A DNA stretch of 64,000 nucleotides from Arcuatula senhousia (lineage: Eukaryota > Mollusca > Bivalvia > Mytilida > Mytilidae). The notes beneath the pieces were generated by a model, which saw only the letters and a program-made list of their open reading frames with translations, was not told the DNA's origin and did no database searches. Location: positions 16,319,501-16,383,500 of the forward strand of contig OZ020307.1 in NCBI GenBank assembly GCA_963971305.1. Direction: 5' to 3'. Of this stretch, positions 48,401-58,642 are shown piece by piece (within the stretch, counting starts at the first letter, position 1; the number at the start of each line of letters is the position of its first letter). A program made the position numbers and the translations under genes.

Positions 48401-49122
48401 GCTTTGTGGGCAAAGCGACTTGACCCGATGTCAGGTTTCTGAGCGCTCATAAGTTGACTTTTACCGACAAGCTTATCGCTGCTGCGGGCCTATTTGCCAC
48501 CCGGAATTAGCACGCGTGTTTAACATTTTACATTTTCAATAATTTGACTATAATGCCGCGCCAGGTATAGCAAAAATGATTGCTTGTATCTTTAATGTAA
48601 TTTTGATCTTTAATTATTTAATACATATATGTTTTAAACAGTGTTTGAAAACCAAAATGTGCAGGAAAAAACCTTTACAAGTTAACTTGTCATGAAATGA
48701 ATTGAAATTTGGAAAAAGGATATGTTGAATTTGTTTAATTTAGTTTGAAAAAAAAATTGATTTTGAAGCAACTTCTAAAACCTTCATAAACATTTAAAAA
48801 GAAATTGTTTCCCAGATACTATATGGACTTTTACTTTTGTTAGTAATGTTAAGCTCAAATCGAAACATTCATGTATAATAGTTATGAATTTAAGAAAAGA
48901 AATCTAAATCGCATTAAATATTTTATGCTATATACACTTACCTTCAACTATACGTGTACCAATAACTGCATCCAGGTTGACATTCTCGTGTTCTGAGAAT
49001 AAAAATTCTAGCGCTGATTTTAGAGAAGCGAGCGTTTCGTACAAAAGAGCATTTGTTTCGTTTGTTATTGAAGCTTTAGATAAAGTAATCGAAAATAAAA
49101 GAATAACAGAAAATAAAGACAT
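30461..49122 (-). CDS. C16orf89: UPF0764/C16orf89-like secreted protein
   Basis: Seven exons in transcript order: 49122-48942, 44510-44349, 37330-37180, 36162-36045, 35613-35454, 34406-34281 and 30681-30461. All boundaries are AG/GT and all phases join, giving 372 residues from ATG to TAA, close to the length I recall for vertebrate C16orf89. Residues 1-17 (MSLFSVILLFSITLSKA) look like a signal peptide, so the product is probably secreted. Family landmarks: VNLDAVIG; SPKYYQSE; GFWELDY; FFGTG then PCDVSTKCWDIM; GYSLTHQLFYL; FCANIFNEA; DLFMEQAALCGMVGF; WLREVLSWQNKDLGCY; GCLSHRTTVAVSALG. The conserved cysteines are present. The molecular function is unknown; the human gene is reported as thyroid-enriched. 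Exon 2 starts 9 bp from the assembly gap. Introns hold ribozyme, Naiad, telomeric and MITE sequences. Confidence 0.88.
30649..32025. repeat. Tandem duplication, unit 1 (1377 bp)
   Basis: Starts at GTTTGATCATTCCTTCCGCA inside exon 7 of the C16orf89 gene and runs into intron 6, ending CTAGTATCTTTTTG. It is followed directly by unit 2, which is highly similar over its whole length. Confidence 0.85.
31190..31450 (+). repeat. Dispersed repeat, copy 2 of 3
   Basis: Homologous to 425-725 in opposite orientation, and to 32575-32840 through the tandem duplication. It includes AACTTGGAGGATCAATCTCA and the GAAGACAAAATAACGTGTTG block. Confidence 0.6.
32026..33427. repeat. Tandem duplication, unit 2 (1402 bp)
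   Basis: A second copy of 30649-32025 with small indels. It duplicates 33 nt of exon 7 plus its splice acceptor: on the minus strand TATAG then ACTTGAGACGTGATGC starting at 32058. The exon copy runs only to 32026 and then continues into repeat sequence. It is a decoy exon edge in intron 6. Confidence 0.85.
32575..32840 (+). repeat. Dispersed repeat, copy 3 of 3
   Basis: The copy within the second tandem unit, differing from 31190-31450 by a few indels. Confidence 0.6.
37828..38068 (+). mobile_element. Family-2 hammerhead retroelement, intronic copy
   Basis: A 240-bp block is nearly identical to 62283-62526: AACACCAGGTTTCTTTCC, GGTCGATATCCTCGGTGCTG, TTTTGAGTACTTTTCGTTTT, the hammerhead, then CGTTTATACCCGCGTTTTGG and the end TATTTGTAA. 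The similarity stops abruptly after ATTTGTAAT, which marks the 3' terminus on the ribozyme strand. It lies in intron 2 of the C16orf89 gene, antisense to it. Apart from the hammerhead fold and the terminal motif it does not resemble family 1. Confidence 0.75.
37983..38028 (+). ncRNA. Type I hammerhead ribozyme, family 2
   Basis: Stem I ATGCTA; core CTGATGA (37989-37995); stem II GAGG-TTACT-CCTT (one G-U pair); core GAAA (38009-38012); stem III palindrome TATCGATA; cleavage after TA at 38022; stem I closes with TAGCAT. Six perfect stem I pairs and all core bases are present. The G-U pair next to the core in stem II is a departure from the usual G-C. The cleavage triplet ATA satisfies the NUH rule. 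Activity is predicted, not shown. Confidence 0.8.
38130..38303 (+). repeat. Dispersed repeat, left part, split by a TIR element
   Basis: ATGGTACAGATATATTGGTC, then AATACCAATTGAAGATTTAA, matches 43905-44190. The repeat appears to continue at 40225 (GAAGATTTAAAGGGACAGAC, TGGATTTATACCAACCAGAG), so the element at 38304-40224 probably inserted into it. Confidence 0.6.
38304..40224. mobile_element. 1.9-kb TIR element with 5-bp AAATT duplication
   Basis: Inverted termini of about 95 bp start CACAGGTAGTAATGTGTCAT and include GTTTGGTAAAGGGATTTTGT and CATGGTTTGTACAAGGGA; the right end is the reverse complement at roughly 90% identity. AAATT flanks both ends (38299-38303 and 40225-40229). Further copies of the CATGGTTTRGTAAAGGG motif occur inside at 38708-38770 and 39935-40010. 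No transposase is visible. CAC termini with a 5-bp duplication could fit Transib, but that is a guess. Naiad fragment D is nested inside. Confidence 0.7.
39260..39493 (+). pseudogene. Naiad-like PLE fragment D (3' end only)
   Basis: GTTGGTTTGTCATAGGGTTT, then ACGGGTGTGCTATAGCAAGC and GGAACTGCTTACTCTTCCGG, match the 3' region of copies A and C and end at the same ACCTCTGCTTC terminus. It has no RT coding part. It is a short 5'-truncated insertion. Confidence 0.75.
40225..40335 (+). repeat. Dispersed repeat, right part after the TIR element
   Basis: Continues the repeat of 38130-38303 and matches 44070-44190. Confidence 0.5.
41487..42118. repeat. Interstitial telomeric repeat (CCCTAA)n, two blocks
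   Basis: Degenerate and perfect CCCTAA units fill 41487-41824 and about 41950-42112; the purest run is near 41770-41815. The complement TTAGGG is the telomere repeat of molluscs and vertebrates. A 60-bp unique tail (CCCACTAGCACGTATCTACT and onward) follows each block at an offset of 288 bp, so part of the array was duplicated together with its flank. It lies in intron 2 of the C16orf89 gene. Confidence 0.85.
43905..44190 (+). repeat. Dispersed repeat, uninterrupted copy
   Basis: Homologous to 38130-38303 plus 40225-40335. It contains two GAAGATTTA subunits (44008 and 44079) and ends near ATTTATACCAAACGGAGTAA. Confidence 0.6.
44519..44618. other. Assembly gap (100 N)
   Basis: Exactly 100 undetermined bases, the usual placeholder for an unknown length. 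It lies in C16orf89 intron 1, nine bases upstream of exon 2. Confidence 0.98.
45113..45318. mobile_element. 206-bp hAT-type MITE
   Basis: Termini AGGGGGGTAGGA and TCCTACCCCCCT are perfect inverted repeats. Both ends are flanked by the 8-bp duplication TATAATAG (45105-45112 and 45319-45326), diagnostic of hAT transposition. The interior consists of short direct repeats of AATCCCGGAATCCCGA. Confidence 0.8.
45345..45506. mobile_element. Short TIR element (AGTCAAACCTGT ends)
   Basis: AGTCAAACCTGT at the left and ACAGGTTTGACT at the right enclose 138 bp with four copies of TAAAGGGCA. The termini resemble Tc1/mariner-type MITEs and TA-rich sequence flanks both sides. The exact duplication is ambiguous. 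Confidence 0.5.
45510..48289. other. C16orf89 intron 1 interior; no gene seen
   Basis: AT-rich intron. An 82-codon plus-strand ORF at 47114-47362 has no recognisable domain and no family match that I know. Confidence 0.4.
48290..48500 (+). repeat. Dispersed repeat, second copy
   Basis: Matches the reverse complement of 12397-12705 (GTGCACCACTATGGTTTG, GACCCGATGTCAGG, TTACCGACAAG). Confidence 0.55.
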
Positions 49123-50664
49123 GCTTCGCTTTCTGCAAAATAGTTTTTAAAAGAAAATAAGTACATTTAAAGTTTGATTTTAACAGTTGCGCGTGGGTTA
49201 ACCTTAAAGCTGATTGGATGTTTCGAATATTAAAGCTTTCACGACATTCGATATCCAGAGATACTGCTTATCATATTTCCTCCACTAATACTCTTTTGGT
49301 AAAAACCTACATAATTTCTTATTAGCAATTAACATGAAAATCCGCTAGTTATCGATTCTTTGATATGAATTCTTGATTCTAAATCCAACTTTACAATATC
49401 ATGAAAAATTCCATTAAAAATGTTAAAAGTTTCACATATTCCTTTTATGTAGTCTTTTGAATTATAAATCGGTGTTCCATAATTTGAATGAAATGGCTTT
49501 ATTCACTTCTAGCGGCTTTTAAATCGTTTATGATAATTTTTTTACAGAATTTCAGTTGATCACGATATATTCCCGATTTATTTGTAAATCAATGCCAGTG
49601 GTAGATAACATGTCACAACAAATTGTCATATTTCCCGTTACTGTGGAATTTTGTCAGAAATCAGGAATAGTGGCATCCTGTCTCCAGTTCTCATTAACTT
49701 AATATTCACTTTTTTCAGTGCAATTAAAACAAAGGGTTCTTGCTTTTTTTATCAGTGCATTTTTATCAACTTGTTCCTGGTAATAATAAATGCTGCTAGC
49801 TTGCATAAATCTAACCAAACAGAAATATTCAATACTTATTATTCACCTCGTGCTTTTTGAGTATTGATAATTGTGATTATTATCATTTTCATTTAAAAAT
49901 GGATTAAAAGTTTTGGATTCAAACGCAAAGTTTAATACCAAACGTATACATATTTAGAAATCAAAACTGCTTTGAGCATTAAATTATTCGCTAGTTTGCT
50001 TGAATTATGAGATAAAAGACAACATTGTCTCTTGTATTAGATAAAAGAAAACAATGTCAGCAGCATTAGATGCCAACATGATTTGTTTGTTTAAGGCATT
50101 GTTAAACACTGTCGTAATTGAAACATTGTCAACAACAGGTGAGAAAAATCATTAAAACAACCATGTTTTTAAATCTGGGAATGGTTTTTATATATATATA
50201 TTATATATATTTATAGCAATGTTTTGGTTCATACATTTTTTTCTGTAAATATGAAAAAAACAAAAACAAAAAACAATTACTGGTTTTCACAATACTAAAG
50301 TTTGGAATAATTCAATTGCGAAAAAAAGAGATAAAAATAAGCAGTTAAAATTGATATCAACTTTAAGCCTGAGATTTCTTGTTTATATTGAGAACATGAT
50401 TTCTAAAGTACACTAGTGTCACGACAAGATCTAATTGTTTCGGAAAATTGATTTTAATTAGCAAACATTACTAGCAAATTGGAATAAAAAAGCACTTTTC
50501 CATGATAATAACTCGTTTTCAACATTTTGTATTTCAACAGAAAGCAGTTATAGAGCTTTGTCAAATTAAAACTATAATTGTACAAATGGTAAATCGTGTT
50601 TATGAATCTTATAAATTGAAAACAATATATAAACAAAGTAGAAACTGACGTAAAACTTAAGTAC
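49123..50664. other. Upstream flank of the C16orf89 gene
   Basis: Should contain the promoter of the minus-strand gene that starts at 49122. I see no clear TATA box or other element I can defend. A (TA)n tract is at 50191-50210. Confidence 0.35.
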
Positions 50665-50960
50665 ATATGAAAGAAGCAAAGGGGAACCAATGGGAGCATT
50701 CGAGTGTCAAAAGTTCGAAAGGGCAACGACAAAACCGGTAATGACGAACAAAAACAGCACAAAGAAACACAAAACACAAAATCGACCTAACGAAAATCAA
50801 CAACGAGAACTCAAGCCGTAACAAGATTGAACTCAGGTGCTCCGGAAGAGTAAGCGGTTCCTGCTTGCCATAGCACACCATTCGTGTTGCTAATTTCCAA
50901 TTCAGTGTGTCGGAAAAGGAAGACAAAACAAAACTCTACGACAAACCAACATGTGAAACC
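50665..50960 (-). pseudogene. Naiad-like PLE fragment E (3' end only)
   Basis: The reverse complement carries the family 3' end: GTTGGTTTGTCGTAGAG, the TGTGCTATGGCAAGCAGGAA block, CTTCCGGAGCACCTGAG, and the CCATTGGTTCCCCTTTGCTTC terminus at about 50671. It is 5'-truncated before the RT. Confidence 0.75.
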
Positions 50961-53204
50961 ACGAATAAAAACAAATAAACAAATAAATGACGTGTTGCAC
51001 TATTGCAATGTGACAAAGTACCAGGTCAGCAGAAATTTTATACCACTTAAGTCCTTAAAGTACACCGAAAACATCACGCCAGAGCTAAATAAAGTTCTGA
51101 TCACCACAAAGACACATCGGTTTATAGGATAGTAAAAGTGTTTAAAATATCAACTGTTTTTTTTTTTTGTGTTCATCAATTCTCGATCAAAACAATGAAA
51201 AGGGACTGCGGCAATGTTCTTTTTTTCTGTATTTTAACCCAATATAATCCCAAAATAAGCGAAGAACAATATATAGTGGTTAATTTCAATGGTGTAAAAA
51301 ACCAGAGAACCACTAGTCATGGCAAGAAACTGACAACCTTATTACACATATTTATGGTTCACTTGGACCACTTGACAACCAGGCCCTCGCCCAAAGGTCA
51401 AAATTCAGTCTTCAAGTGATTCTGATTAGAGTTCTGATATGAATATTTACAAACTAACAGACTGTTAGACACGAGCAAATAAACATTGCATGTGATCAGG
51501 TATACCTTTTAAAGATTCAAAATATATGATAAAGGTGATGACCTGAGGTGCCAGCGCCTCACACCTACCAAAAGTTGAATGGAGTGACCCTCTCCCCCGA
51601 GGACACAGCTCAGTACCAAAGTCACGAGTTGGCTTTCATTATAAAGATGGCTTACTCGAAAAAAAGTACAGAAACTTACGTTTATTTTAGGGATTAAATT
51701 TTATTATATAATAACATATGGATTTTCAAGCATGTGGGAGGACGTGCATGATCGAAACGCGTTAAATAATGCCTCTTTTCTGGTTTTCAACATGCCAAGG
51801 TTCATTTGTATATTTTTAATATACTTGTAATTTTCAAGTTTCAAAATATCGTTGTTATTTTCTGCAGAATGTTATCATTCACTTGCAAACAGACAAATGC
51901 ATAACCAAAGAAACTGCAACCCATGCGAGATAGAAAGAACGTTAACCCCCCCCCCCCCCCGCCCCAAAAACAAAAAACAAAAAACACTTAACTAACAAAA
52001 TAGAATTATGTAGCTTTCAAGAACACGTAAGTCAGCAACAAATATATCGTGGACAGAAGCCATCTCTAAAAGACACACCTTTACACTCTAAAAGAAAGCA
52101 TTAACAGATATGGTTTTCCTGTGTGGTAGCGCCATCATGTAAACTTTTCAAAAGGGTTCGATTTAATTATTATGGCATTGTCTTGTTATCTATTCATGCA
52201 AATGAACAGCATTGAAAGCATGACATCCTGCAAGTCTCCCAGAGATATATAAAGCGGAATAAAAACAGGTAATGTTTTAAAAGCATAGTATAGACCATAC
52301 TAAAATGTCCGGCGTCACGAAAGGTCAGATATAAAATGAGAAAAAAATTACCAACCTTGATATAGCGTTTATAGAAAGCACAATATTCAAGTCTTTTACC
52401 ATGATCTTAAAACGTGAATGGGGGTCTGGATTTGACATGAGGTCTGGATTTGAATTATATGCATTTTTAGACCATGGGCCAATTGCAGAACAGTGGGCAG
52501 CGCCTACTGGCCTTGTTAAAGGCTGCTAGCGGTTGTCCATTGTGTTTTTTTCTAAATTGCCGCTTGTTATGTGAGCTGTGTCGCATGAACTCATTCCACA
52601 TCTCATTGTTTTCTATTTGGTACACAATATTTTTTTTTCTTCAAAAAGAACACTTTTCATTAATATATTGGAATATTAATTTTTATTCTATTTTTTAAAT
52701 CGAACCAATTAGAGTTAGATTAAATCAGTGCTACATTAAGTATACATGTCCCTATATCTAGATATATAAGAACGAAAAAAGGGAATATGTAAATTTATCA
52801 ATTAAAGACCGTTTCCAGATATGAAAAAAGTACAAAAGAAACCAAAAAAACTTTAACTTTGAAAAAAACACCTCTTGATTAAATGTTTTAATACCTCTGG
52901 TAAGGAACAATGATGGTGTACTCTTGGATGTCAAGGAGGTTTATGGTGGGGAAACAGCTATATGCACAACATTTGTACGTCTTGATATAGAAAACACAAA
53001 TTAAGGCAACATTATAAAAGAGGTAGCAGGTTCAAAAGAGTTTTTCAACTTAACATGTATACAAAGTCAGAACTAGACTATAAGAATAGGAATATTTTGG
53101 TCGCAATAATTGGCAAAATGTACCCAATTTTGGTGGTTACAGTGAATTGCTTTATCAGACGACGCAATAATGTACGATTTTTTCTACGTAATAGACATTG
53201 GACA
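50961..53204. other. Mostly featureless stretch
   Basis: Contains a poly-C run at 51945-51966, one minus-strand SINE-like copy (52470-52640, annotated separately) and no supportable ORF. Confidence 0.4.
52470..52640 (-). repeat. SINE-like dispersed repeat, minus copy
   Basis: The reverse complement matches 55765-55910: the GAGGCCAGTAGGCACTGCTCG region and the CAATTGG...CCATGGTCTAAA tail correspond to GGCCAGTAGGCACTGCTCGC and CGGCCCTAGGTCTAAA. Confidence 0.5.
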
Positions 53205-53208
53205 ATTC

Positions 53209-54757
53209 TTGTGTTGTTGTTGTTGTTGTTGTTGCTGTCAGTCTGTGTTGTTGTTGCTGCTGCTGTCAGTCTGTGTTGCCGTTGTTGCTGCTGTCAGTCT
53301 GTGTTGTTGTTGTTGTTGCTGTCAGTCTGTGTTGCTGTTGTTGTTGCTGTCAGTCTGTGTTGCCGTTGTTGCTGCTGTCAGTCTGTGTTGTTGTTGTTGT
53401 TGCTGTCAGTCTGTGTTGTTGTTGTTGTTGCTGTCAGTCTGTGTTGGTGTTGTTGCTGCTGTCAGTCTGTGTTGCCGTTGTTGCTGCTGTCAGTCTGTGT
53501 TGTTGTTGTTGCTGCTGTCAGTCTGTGTTGTTGTTTTTGTTGTTGCTGTCAGTCTGTGTTGTTGTTGTTGCTGCTGTCAGTCTGTGTTGCCGTTGTTGCT
53601 GCTGTCAGTCTGTGTTGTTGTTGTTGCTGCTGTCAGTCTGTGTTGTTGTTGTTGCTGCTGTCAGTCTGTGTTGTTGTTGCTGCTGCTGTCAGTCTGTGTT
53701 GCCGTTGTTGCTGCTGTCAGTCTGTGTTGTTGTTGTTGCTGCTGTCAGTCTGTGTTGTTGTTGTTGCTGTCAGTCTGTGTTGTTGTTAATGTTGTTGCTG
53801 TCAGTCTGTGTTGTTGTTGTTGCTGCTGTCAGTCTGTGTTGCCGTTGTTGCTGCTGTCAGTCTGTGTTGGTGTTGTTGCTGCTGTCAGTCTGTGTTGTTG
53901 TTGTTGTTGTTGCTGTCAGTCTGTGTTGTTGTTGTTAATGTTGTTGCTGTCAGTCTGTGTTATTGTTGTTGTTGCTGTCAGTCTGTGTTGGTGTTGTTGC
54001 TGCTGTCAGTCTGTGTTGTTGTTGTTGCTGCTGTCAGTCTGTGTTGTTGTTGTTAATGTTGTTGCTGTCAGTCTGTGTTGTTGTTGTTGCTGCTGTCAGT
54101 CTGTGTTGTTGTTGTTAATGTTGTTGCTGTCAGTCAGTGTTATTGTTGTTGTTGCTGTCAGTCTGTGTTGGTGTTGTTGCTGCTGTCAGTCTGTGTTGTT
54201 GTTGTTGCTGCTGTCAGTCTGTGTTGTTGTTGTTAATGTTGTTGCTGTCAGTCTGTGTTGTTGTTGTTGCTGCTGTCAGTCTGTGTTGTTGTTGTTGCTG
54301 CTGTCAGTCTGTGTTGTTGTTGTTGCTGCTGTCAGTCTGTGTTGTTGTTGTTGTTGCTGTCAGTCTGTGTTGTTGTTGTTGTTGCTGTCAGTCTGTGTTG
54401 TTAATGTTGTTGTTGCTGTCAGTCTGTGGTGCTGTTGTTGTTGCTGTCAGTCTGTGTTGTTAATGTTGTTGTTGCTGTCAGTCTGTGGTGTTGTTGTTGT
54501 TGCTGTCAGTCTGTGTTGTTGTTGCTGCTGTCAGTCTGTGTTGTTGTTGTTGTTGCTGTCAGTCTGTGGTGTTGTTGTTGTTGCTGTCAGTCTGTGTTGT
54601 TGTTAATGTTGTTGCTGTCAGTCTGTGTTGTTAATGTTGTTGCTGTCAGTCTGTGTTGTTGTTGTTGTTGTTGCTGTCAGTCTGTGTTGCCGTTGTTGCT
54701 GCTGTCAGTCTGTGTTGTTATTGTTGCTGCTGTCAGTCTGTGTTGCTGTTGCCGTTG
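53209..54757. repeat. 28-bp CAGTCTGT minisatellite
   Basis: About 55 tandem units follow the form CAGTCTGTGTTGTTGTTGTT plus GCTGCTGT. Length variants differ by 3 bp (TTG insertions, or TTAATG in place of TTGTTG). Because 28 is not a multiple of three, each frame cycles through three units, producing a 28-residue repeat of cysteine-rich, leucine-rich and valine-rich stretches. This keeps all three plus frames open for hundreds of codons. I regard the ORFs as artefacts. Confidence 0.9.
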
Positions 54758-55764
54758 TATAATTCCAAAACTAACAAACAAAATGCAAAGATGATGCCGA
54801 GCAGGAAGTGCATGTCGTGATTTGGTTAGAAAAAAAAACAATGAAACAATTATAAGATAACAAAGCATTGGCGGTTTAGATAACCTGATGAAACTCCTCA
54901 ATGTTCTTATCGGTGATTGAACTATATGTATCTATAATAAACAGCTTTACAATAGATGAATGATATGACAGATTGCCGCTACCCCTTGCGTGTTGATAAA
55001 GGCCTTAATTTTACAAAAAGCCTCTGAAATCAACATTTTTCTAACAATCTCTTTGTGATTAGCTTAATCGATTGCCACCTCACAATTCAACTGAATTGAA
55101 ACTGCAAATTTCCTTAATCAACAGTGGTTAAGATAGTTATTGGAAAGCCACTTAAATATTTTCAGATTTGCTTGTCAAATCTGAGTTGATTATTGTATTA
55201 TGTTTTGAGACGTCAGATTATTTGTCATCTTAATCCGTTATATATAACATAACACTCAATTAAAGAACATAGTGATGTCGTGACCTTAATACTGTTTTAG
55301 AAGGAGTATCATAGACTGTCAGCAAACTAGTTGAAACACTTTCAGGTTGACAATCTAATTGTAAGATATACGCATATAAAGAATTATCTAAAGTAATGGA
55401 TACAAATGCTAACAAAAAGTGAAATGGACCAGAGGTCCCCGAGGGTAATAAGATGTTAAACCTGGAAATATGCATATACAGCAAAACCAAATTAATTGTT
55501 TTTGCGTATTTTCTTAACTGCAAATTATACCTATACAAGATACCATACTTAAGACAATTGCAGCTGATATGATAAGTGTAATAGTAAATGGTAGATCCAC
55601 ATTTTGCGCAGGTCAATATCCTTGGTGTTTGGATTTGGGCCTATGTTGGTTGGCATTCCGATCGATTCTTGTATGGACTCATACTTATATGGCTAGTCCA
55701 TTTACCGTGTCCGTGAAACAAAAAAATCAAAATGAAAATATTTGGTTCATTAGTAGAAAATAAT

Positions 55765-55910
55765 AAGACGTGGAATAATTGTACGCGATACAGCTCACAC
55801 AACAAGCGATAATTAAGAAAAAACACAGCAACCTTCAAAGAGGCCAGTAGGCACTGCTCGCCGTTCTGCAATCGGCCCTAGGTCTAAATAAAATGCATAT
55901 AATTCAAATC
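55765..55910 (+). repeat. SINE-like dispersed repeat, copy 4
   Basis: GTGGAATAATTGTACGCGAT starts a block homologous to 20095-20280 and ending near AAAATGCATATAATTCAAA. Confidence 0.55.
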
Positions 55911-55946
55911 CAGCCCTGAAACAGTCAAAGATAGACCCCACTCTTA

Positions 55947-58639
55947 TGGCCCTGTCACACTATAACGTTTTAGCCAACGTGTGCTGACGTTTTAGAATAT
56001 ATTTTCAACACGCTGGTGTGCGTTGCGTAAGTTTTATATACGTTATGAACACGCTACAAACACGTTAGCGAACGTCAGTGTGCGTTGGTGAAGGTCGAGT
56101 GCGTCGCAAATTTTTCAACATGCTTAAAATTTCCGACGTTCGCCAACGTGTTAGAAATAAATTATTCGAACGCTAGGCATAAGTTAGAAGGACGTTATAC
56201 ACACGCTGATTAACGATATGTGGTCGTTGTGCGCACGTTGAAATGCGTTTGACGAACGCTAAGCTAAATGGAAACGAACGTGTCTAGCGATAATGCAGCG
56301 CGCGTCTAGCGTCAGTCTAACGAACAAGAAACCTATTCAACGTGTTTAAAACGTGTACAGAGCGCACAGAGCGTCATTGTAACGAACGAGTAGCGTATCA
56401 ACCCCAAAATTTTATAAGTTAGATTGAATTACAAGGGGGAAAGTCAATTTCAAAAGCTTCAAATACTAATTCAAACCTGAAAAAAAATCTTTTTACAAAA
56501 AAACAATGAATAAGGCCAAAAAAAAATCTTGAATATAGATGGTCTGGAATTAAAAGTAATTCTTGCAAATTGTAATACACCTGTCGTGTTTTCGGTGGAC
56601 ACTTTTTGGTAGAAAAATACTCAAATACAACGAATAATGACAGTTTAACTTAAATACTCATTTGAAATAATGTGAATTTTTAATATTCAATAAGCACACG
56701 CGTTTTTAGCTCACCTGGTCCAAAGGTCCATGTGAGCTATTGCCATCACTTGGCGTCCGTCGTCGTCTGTCATCTGTCGTCGTCTGTCGTCTGTTTTCGT
56801 CTCTTAACAATTTTCAAAAATCTTCTCCTCTGAAACTATTGAACAGAATTTAATGAAACTTGGTATGAATGATCCTTAGGGTGTCCTGCACCAAACTTGT
56901 GTTTCAATTTTTGATCCGTCAAAAACATGGCCACCGTTACTAAAAATAGACCAGGGGGACAGACTACTGTTTTTGTCTTTTAAATCAAAATGTACAAGAG
57001 ATAGACGAAATCTGATGCCACCTTACTGCTTCAGCATCATAAGTTCTACCAAATTCTCCATTTGGTCGAAGTTGTCAGATAGGGGTTTCAGCCCCTTAAA
57101 GGTGAAAAATAGCGTTTTTCCATGTTTTTGGCTTATAGAATGAAAACAATTGCAGAAAGAGAAAAGCTGATGCTTTCCTAAATGTTCAGCTCATTTAGCT
57201 CTACAAAAGTCTCCATAGAGTCGAAGTTGTCAGATGACCCCTTAAAGGGGTAACAACCCCTTAAAGGCGAAAAATGGTGTTTTTGGCCTGTAGAATGAAA
57301 ACTATTGCAGATACAAAAAATCTGTTGCTTGCTTTAATGTTCAGCTCATTTAGCTCTACAAAAGTCTTCATAGGGTCAAAGTTGTCAGATGACCCTTTAT
57401 AGGGGTTACAGTCCCTTAAAGGAGAGAAATAGTGTTTTGGCCTATAAAATGAAAACTATTGCAGATAGAGAAAAGCTGTTGCTTGCTTAAATGTTCATCT
57501 CATTTAGCTCTACAAAAGTCTTCATAGGTTTGAAGTTGTCAGATGACCCCTAATAGGGGTTACAGCCCCTGAAAGGCGAAAAGTAGTGTTTTGGCCTGTA
57601 GTATGAAAACTATTGCAGATTGGGAAAAACTGTTGCTTTCTTAAATGTTCAGCTCATTTAGCTCTACAAAAGTTTCCAGAGTGTCAAAGTTGTCAGGTGA
57701 CCCCTTCTAGGGATTACAGCCCCTAAATAAACATATTTTCTTAGTGTTCAGACGGCCCTAAAATAACATTTTGCATGTTTTTGGCCTACAGCATGAAAAC
57801 TATTGCTGAAAGAGAAAGCTGTTGCTTGCTTAAATGTTCAGCTTATTCAGCTCTACAAGTTCTTTATAGGGTTGGGTTGACATCAAGACCAGGTGAGCAA
57901 TTTAGGCTCCTGAGAGCCTCTTGTTCTCTATTATGGACATCCGTCATGCTGTTTGCGAACATTTAGGATTAGTCAAGTGCTACTCTACAGACCGGTATTT
58001 CTTACATGTATATACTCATTTGAGATTTTGAGAGTTTGTTAACAAGCGCATGGAGTGCATTCCTCTCTGTATATTTTTGACATATCAAAATATAAAAACT
58101 ACACTATATTTTATTCTTTTAGACTGAATACAAAAATCATCACTATTGGTTAAAAAACGGCTTTTAATTAGAATTATTATACATTCATATTCCAGAACGC
58201 TGAAAACCATTATTTTTATACCGAAACTAAATTTACATGACGTATCTGTAATTATTAATTAATCTAGCAATACATTTAAGCCATTTAAGCCAAATAATAG
58301 ATCTATTTGGGCTATTGTGAAATAATACCAAAGAAAAGAACAAAAATCCTAGGTCTCCACACCGAGAGAAAAAATTATAAGTTAGACTAACGCTATGAAT
58401 GCGTTCTGTAGTCGTCACACGTGCGCTAGGCAAACGTCAAGTACGCCGGACAAACGCTATAGATAAGTTTTGAATAAGTTTGTCGTGCGTTGCAGGTAGT
58501 TAGTTTGACGCTTTGTGGTCGTTCACCAAAATATTTTTTTAAAACTTTTTACAGGGGCTGCCAACGTGTTCCAACGTTTTAGAACATTATTCGAACGTTC
58601 GGCACACGTTGGCTAAAACGTTATAGTGTGACAGGGCCA
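55947..58639. mobile_element. TTA-flanked TIR element (PIF/Harbinger-like), interrupted
   Basis: The 38-bp termini are perfect inverted repeats (TGGCCCTGTCACACTATAAC, then GTTTTAGCCAACGTGTGC). TTA flanks both ends (55944-55946 and 58640-58642), the TWA-type duplication of PIF/Harbinger elements. The interior is rich in ACGTTYGC / GCGTTCG motifs in both orientations and encodes no transposase. About 1.2 kb at 56703-57936 is another repeat inserted in it; without that the element is about 1.46 kb. Confidence 0.75.
56703..57936 (+). mobile_element. Bivalve TTAGCTCACCTGGTC repeat, nested
   Basis: Begins TTTTAGCTCACCTGGTCC and ends GACCAGGTGAGC then GAGCCTCTTGTT, a pair of ends I recognise from very common bivalve repeats. 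From 57141 it contains about five direct subrepeats of 154 to 190 bp, each with TGAAAACTATTGCAGA, TTCAGCTCATTTAGCTCTAC and AAGTTGTCAGATGACCCC. No protein is coded. The mobilising machinery is unknown to me. Confidence 0.65.
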
Positions 58640-58642
58640 TTA

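Noticed and set aside
53170..54606. 478-codon ORF of Cys/Leu/Val repeats
   Set aside because: It is the translation of a 28-bp minisatellite open in all three frames, with no start context, domain or splice evidence.
54885..54891. CTGATGA as a hammerhead core
   Set aside because: No GAAA after a plausible stem II and no pairing stem I.
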